A stretch of 64,000 nt of DNA from Alviniconcha marisindica (Eukaryota; Mollusca; Gastropoda; Provannidae): NCBI GenBank assembly GCA_018857735.1, contig JABMCL010003092.1:751001-815000 (forward strand). The letters are read 5' to 3'. Of the stretch, positions 59,660 through 64,000 are shown in pieces. Below the pieces are notes generated by a model. It did no database searches, was not told the DNA's origin, and was given only the letters and a program-made list of their open reading frames with translations. Numbering within the stretch: the stretch's first letter is position 1; each line of letters starts with the position of its first letter. The translations under genes and the position numbers were made by a program.

Positions 59660-60478
59660 CGCAGTTCAGCTCACCGCATTTTTACCGCCAACTCTAAACA
59701 ATACTAAATGGGAATATGCCGACGTAACAAGCCGATCGAGATCATTGACATGTGATTATTATAGTCAGGCAAGGCGTCTGCATTGTGGTTTTCTTCACCT
59801 CACCTGTCTGTAACGCAGCAAAATTCAGTTGGGTATTTTGATTCCGGCGTCTCCTTGTTCCCCCGTTGACTTCGTGAAAATGTCAGTTTCCGTTAAGAGC
59901 TACCAGCCCGCGTTAACTGACAGACAGCTGGTTCGTTTCATCAGTACAGGCCAGCAAACGCTGTGGCTTTGTCAGTTCTGCTTCCGATCCACACACATTC
60001 AAAATGAACGCAAGATGATGTAAACCCGTTTAGTGTCTTGACACGTGTTCATTTTGTATTATCCCTTTTATTCCACACCATCGTATTCAAGCCTCTGTGA
60101 AATATTGTCACTTTGCAGCTCTTGAGCAGTTCAGTCTTCTGTACTTAGAGACCACCGAAAACCTGCAACACGCACTGTACAGAACTATGTAGAAACAACA
60201 ATGCACTTAACGATTTGTGCTTCAGACAAAAGGAAGAGAGGTGAACACGGGACAAGCATGGTCAAATCTTTCTTTTCCTACTGGTTATGTCAGGGCACGA
60301 TGCACACACACGTTTCAGCCTACATAGTACACATTCAGTAATAACAAACGCAGTATTTAAATGCCTGCCCTAGGCCACGTATCGTGGCAGTTTACCTATC
60401 TGCTGTTTGTTAAATCTAAAATGTAACTTTTGAGTTGTCAAATTTCACATGTACTGACTAATAGTGTCTTGTTTTCAG
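59660..60478. promoter_or_regulatory. Divergent intergenic region
   Basis: Separates the FkbM-protein start (minus) from the candidate exon at 60479 (plus). It must hold the FkbM promoter. No TATA box or other clear element was seen. Confidence 0.4.
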
Positions 60479-60603
60479 ATATTGACATTCTTACTTCCCT
60501 TGGCACCTGACTGCACGCTTTCGGGGCTGTTCCGCCATGACGCAGTCAGCTTGGAACATGGATCAAGCTTACTGTGCAGCGCCAACATATGGTATTAGGA
60601 ACG
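60479..60603 (+). CDS. Candidate first coding exon of a gene to the right
   Basis: A good acceptor (TCTTGTTTTCAG) at 60478, a start codon in strong context (CCGCCATGA, ATG at 60537), 22 codons (MTQSAWNMDQAYCAAPTYGI..) and a consensus donor G/GTAAGTG at 60603. Together these suggest a spliced 5' leader plus first coding exon in phase 1. No next exon was found before 64000, where satellite DNA begins. Product unknown. Confidence 0.4.
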
Positions 60604-61049
60604 GTAAGTGAAAAAGATACAGATGGAAAATAAAGATGAAGAGTTAAGATTTTGTTGTTGACTGAGACGGGCCTGCAGCAGCAAGGTGGCTAGGATTTAT
60701 CACCACCTCCTAAACATAAGATAGTATGAATGCACGCATTCATGGTGTAGTCGGGTTTGAGCACCTGGCATGCTGAGAAATGTCACGGGTAACCATTTTT
60801 CCCAATGTTTTTAGGCTTATTATATCCCGCTAGGTCCTGGCAAGCTCACTGTTTACTCACTGAGTTATTCCTATTACTATCATTACTCGTTTTCCGAGTA
60901 ATGATAGTGGTGGTGGTAAACGTGGTTGCGAGGGTGGTTCTCTAGGAGTAGTAACAGCAGCATCAGCAGGTTATCGCCATCATCATCATAAAATATCATT
61001 TTGACATCTTATCTTACCACTTGTCTTCAAATATTAATTAGGTTGACCC
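60604..61049. other. Unassigned sequence
   Basis: Either intron of the candidate gene or intergenic. CCATCATCATCAT is the only simple motif. Confidence 0.4.
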
Positions 61050-61052
61050 TCT

Positions 61053-61063
61053 GTGTGTGTGTG

Positions 61064-61107
<44 letters not shown>

Positions 61108-61138
61108 TGTGTGTGTGTGTGCATGCGTGCGCGCGCAA

Positions 61139-61172
<34 letters not shown>

Positions 61173-61191
61173 ATGCGTGCGCGCGCTTCGA

Positions 61192-61264
<73 letters not shown>
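61053..61264 (+). repeat. (GT)n/(GTGC)n microsatellite
   Basis: GT blocks separated by GTGC units and a short duplicated CATGCGTGCGCGCG break. Confidence 0.95.
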
Positions 61265-61265
<1 letters not shown>

Positions 61266-61284
61266 CCTCTCTTTATCAGTTCAA

Positions 61285-61640
61285 GTCAGTTCAGTTCAAG
61301 ATGGTATTAATGCGCTCGAAACAAACCATATGCGCTCCACCCTGTCTCTCAGAAGTTTCCCCAACGGTGCCTTTGAAACAATTTCAATGTTTGTCTGAAT
61401 GACGATAGCCCTCTCTCGTCCTTTCAAGGAAGATAGTCTAGCGCTTCCTCTTTCCATGCCTCTCTCCTCCAGGCGATCGATGGTGTGAGTCCTTAGTTTG
61501 TGCCCCTAGATAGTGTCTCAAGCTCCTCAACGTTTCAGATCTTCAGAGAAGCAAGACATTTGTAAAGGTTGCTTGGGCTGTCATAGTATCTGCTCGGTCA
61601 TTTCCCTTCATTCCGGCATGTCCAGGGCAGTACACCCACT
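61285..61640 (-). pseudogene. LINE 3' fragment, second copy
   Basis: Minus strand GHAGMKGNDRAD (about 61600) and the following C-terminal tail match the 7590-7945 copy over about 340 bases at roughly 80 percent. Only the RNase H end is present. Confidence 0.75.
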
Positions 61641-61672
61641 TTTCTCTTTGTCAGTCTGTGTGTTTGTTTGTT

Positions 61673-61675
<3 letters not shown>

Positions 61676-61767
<92 letters not shown>
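61676..61767 (+). repeat. (GT)n microsatellite
   Basis: GT repeat directly at the edge of the LINE fragment. Confidence 0.95.
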
Positions 61768-62313
61768 CCTGTCATTATCAATAATTTAGCATATGTTGTC
61801 CCATGCCATGTTTGACTTTATCTCACTTAGTTTCATGGCGAAAATTGACAGATGTGCTCTATGTTTGCGTGTGCGTCCGTGCTTGCTAACTTTCTTTCTG
61901 GTTCTCTGTTCTGTATGCCGGTGTTAACTCACAGTATTAATTAACCTGCTATTGATGTTGCTGATGCTGATCGTCATTCAAAAGCACCATGGACTGACTG
62001 GCGGACGGTGACGCTCAAAGCGCGAGAGGAGACAGCACGGGCAGCTGGCCCACGGGGTTCCTACGGTTATTGTTAGGCCCACAGAGAGCACGGAACGACA
62101 CGCTCTTCAGAACGGATGCAGTCACTGCCATGTTTAACAGGGTGACAGTCAGCAACAAACGTAGCGGTGCCAGGTATTGACCAGTGAGCACTCGGCCACA
62201 CCTGCCACCATCACAGTGCCTGGCCGATGAAGCCTTTCTCCCTAACAGCAGTTTCAACGAAATCGAACCGTGACAAGCGATGTGTAAATGCCCACTTATC
62301 GATGTGGGTTAAA
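61768..62313. other. Unassigned sequence
   Basis: No coding family or repeat recognised. Short open frames only. Confidence 0.4.
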
Positions 62314-62314
62314 A

Positions 62315-62408
<94 letters not shown>
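62314..62408 (+). repeat. (CA)n microsatellite
   Basis: Pure CA repeat bordering satellite 2. Confidence 0.95.
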
Positions 62409-62409
<1 letters not shown>

Positions 62410-64000
62410 CAGCTGATATTGACAGAGCATTTGGAAAGGGGGGAAGGGTGTAAAGGTTCCTAACTCGTATCGACAAAGCAGCTGCAAAGGGGCGGAAGTG
62501 GATTGAGATAGGGGATACGAGTTATGTACAGAGTTATTGTACATAACTCGTACTGACATCAGTCGGAAAGGGGGGGGGGGGGGGGGGTTACATAACTCGT
62601 ACTGACATCAGGGCAAAGGGGGGGGGGGGTTTTCATAACTCGTACTGACATCAGTCGGAAAAGGGGGGGGTGTTTTCATAACTCGTACTGACATCGGTCG
62701 GGAAAAGGGGGGGGGGGTAACATAAATCGTACTGACATCAGTCGGGGGGGGGGGTAAAAATAACTCGTAAATGACATCAGTCGCAAAGGGGGGGGGGGGG
62801 GGGTACAACATAACTCGTACTGACATCAGTCCGGGGAAAAGGGGGGGGTGGGGGGGGGGGGGGACATAACCCCGTACTGACATCAGTCTGAAAGGGGGGG
62901 GGGGGGGACTAACTCGTACTGACATCAGTCGGAAAAGGGGGGGGGTTTCATAACTCGTACTGACATCAGTCGGGGGGGGGGGGGGGTACATAACTCGTAC
63001 TGACATCAGTCGAAAGGTGGGGGGGGGGGGACAAAAATGTTTCTAACCTACTGACATCGGGCGGGAAAGGGGGGGGGGGGGGGTAACATAACTCGTACTG
63101 ACATCAGTCGGAAAGGGGGGGGGGGGGGTTTTCATAACTCGTACTGACATCAGTCAAAAAGGGGGGGGGGGGGGGGTAACAAAAAAATTCTTCTTTGGAA
63201 GGGGGGGGGGGGGGGACATAAACCCTACTGACATCAGGGAAAGTGTGGGGGGGGGGGGGGGGGGTTTCAACATAAACCAAAAACAAAAAAAAACCCAAAG
63301 GGGGGGGGTACATAACTTTGTACTGACATCAGTCGGAAAAAGGGGGGGGGGGGTTTCCCTAACTCGACTGACACATCGGAGGGGGGGGGGGGGGGGTAAA
63401 ATAAAATCGTAAATGACTCAGTCGGAAAGGGGGGGGGGGGGGGGGGGGTTTTTCTACTCGTTTCGGGCGAAGGGGGGGGGGGGGGGTAAAAAACTCTACT
63501 GACATCATTTGGAAAAGGGGGGGGGGTTTGGGGGACAACCTAACTCCCTCTGACTCTTTGGAGGGGGGGGGGGGGGGGTTTCAACATAAACAAAAAAATG
63601 GGGGGGGGGGAGTCGGAGGGGGGGGGGTGGGAGATACATAACTCGTATTGAAACATCAGTGGGGAAAGGGGGGGGGGGGGGGGACATAACTCGTACTGAC
63701 ATCAGTCGGAAAGGGGGGGGGGTTTTCATAATCGTACTGACATCGGTCGGAAAGGGGGGTGGGGTAACATAACTCGTACTGACACAGTCGGAAAGGGGGG
63801 GGGGTTTTTTTTACCGGATGGGGGAAAAATAACTCGTACTGACATCCCAGGGGGGGGTTTTGCAAAGGAAAGGGGGGTTTTTTGGGGGGGGGGGTTTTAC
63901 AACATAAAACTCCGTACTGACATCAGGGCGGGAAAGGGGGTGGGGGGTAAAATAACTCGTAACTGACATCAGTCCCGAAAGGGGGGGGGGGGGGAAAATA
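62409..64000 (+). repeat. Poly-G satellite 2 (core ATAACTCGTACTGACATCAG)
   Basis: About 30 units of 38-50 bases: ATAACTCGTACTGACATCAG, TCGGAAA, then 7-20 G, and TTTCAT or TAACAT. It runs to the window end. The first units (62409-62520) are diverged, with only 4-6 G, for example CTAACTCGTATCGACAAAGC. A 14-base hairpin (62518-62550, around GTAC ends) links the old and new parts. Open frames rich in Pro on the minus strand are artefacts. Confidence 0.92.

Noticed and set aside
62608..63865. Pro-rich minus-strand open frames
   Set aside because: Products of satellite 2; each unit gives the same DVSTSYE-like peptide.

Overview
Eukaryotic nuclear DNA from an invertebrate. The intron-rich genes, dense CA/GT/TA/CT microsatellites, tRNA-derived SINEs, Penelope-like elements, several non-LTR retrotransposon lineages and mariner fragments together look most like a mollusc or another lophotrochozoan. 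Species cannot be fixed from sequence alone. Most of the window is intron or repeat; coding exons make up only a few percent. || Genes, left to right. (1) Minus strand 395-11110, cut by the left window edge: a glutaredoxin-DEP-DUF547 fusion of which six phase-consistent exons (380 codons) can be read. (2) Minus strand 27884-35458: a two-exon thioredoxin-fold protein of the nucleoredoxin/tryparedoxin type with a WCPPC active site and a 7 kb intron full of transposons. (3) Plus strand 35856-42251: a complete five-exon methylthioribose-1-phosphate isomerase (MRI1, methionine salvage). Genes 2 and 3 are divergent, with 397 bp between start codons. (4) Plus strand 52636-53163: a GC-rich Arg-rich open frame with no recognised family. 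(5) Minus strand 55126-59659: a two-exon type II membrane protein with a C-terminal FkbM-type methyltransferase domain; its intron holds two different minisatellites. (6) Plus strand 60479-60603: a candidate first coding exon of a gene running off to the right. A weak candidate exon also lies at 46553-46807 (minus). || Transposons by region. 2-14 kb: mariner, Penelope and LINE pieces in the introns and upstream of gene 1. 14-24 kb: nested graveyard of a Ty3/gypsy element split by a 3.4 kb insertion, inverted LTR-like copies, long inverted repeats and LINE fragments. 27-33 kb: inside the gene 2 intron, two Penelope-like copies stand head to head and one is interrupted by a 5'-truncated LINE whose 438-codon reverse transcriptase frame is still open. 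39 kb: Penelope ends forming a near-perfect palindrome in an MRI1 intron. 43 kb: mariner N-terminal fragment. 51.4 kb: a small foldback-like element made of repeated TTTGTCGCGACAAA palindromes. || Satellites: minisatellites with 47, 35, 43, 31 and about 48 bp units, and two unrelated arrays (44.8-46.2 kb and 62.4-64 kb) that alternate a 20-28 bp core with long poly-G tracts. || Most original observations: the TCGCGA-palindrome element; a SINE-like family caught twice with clean target-site duplications, once inside a minisatellite; the Penelope inverted pair; a dispersed repeat that seems to supply the stop codon of gene 2; and the paired poly-G satellites.
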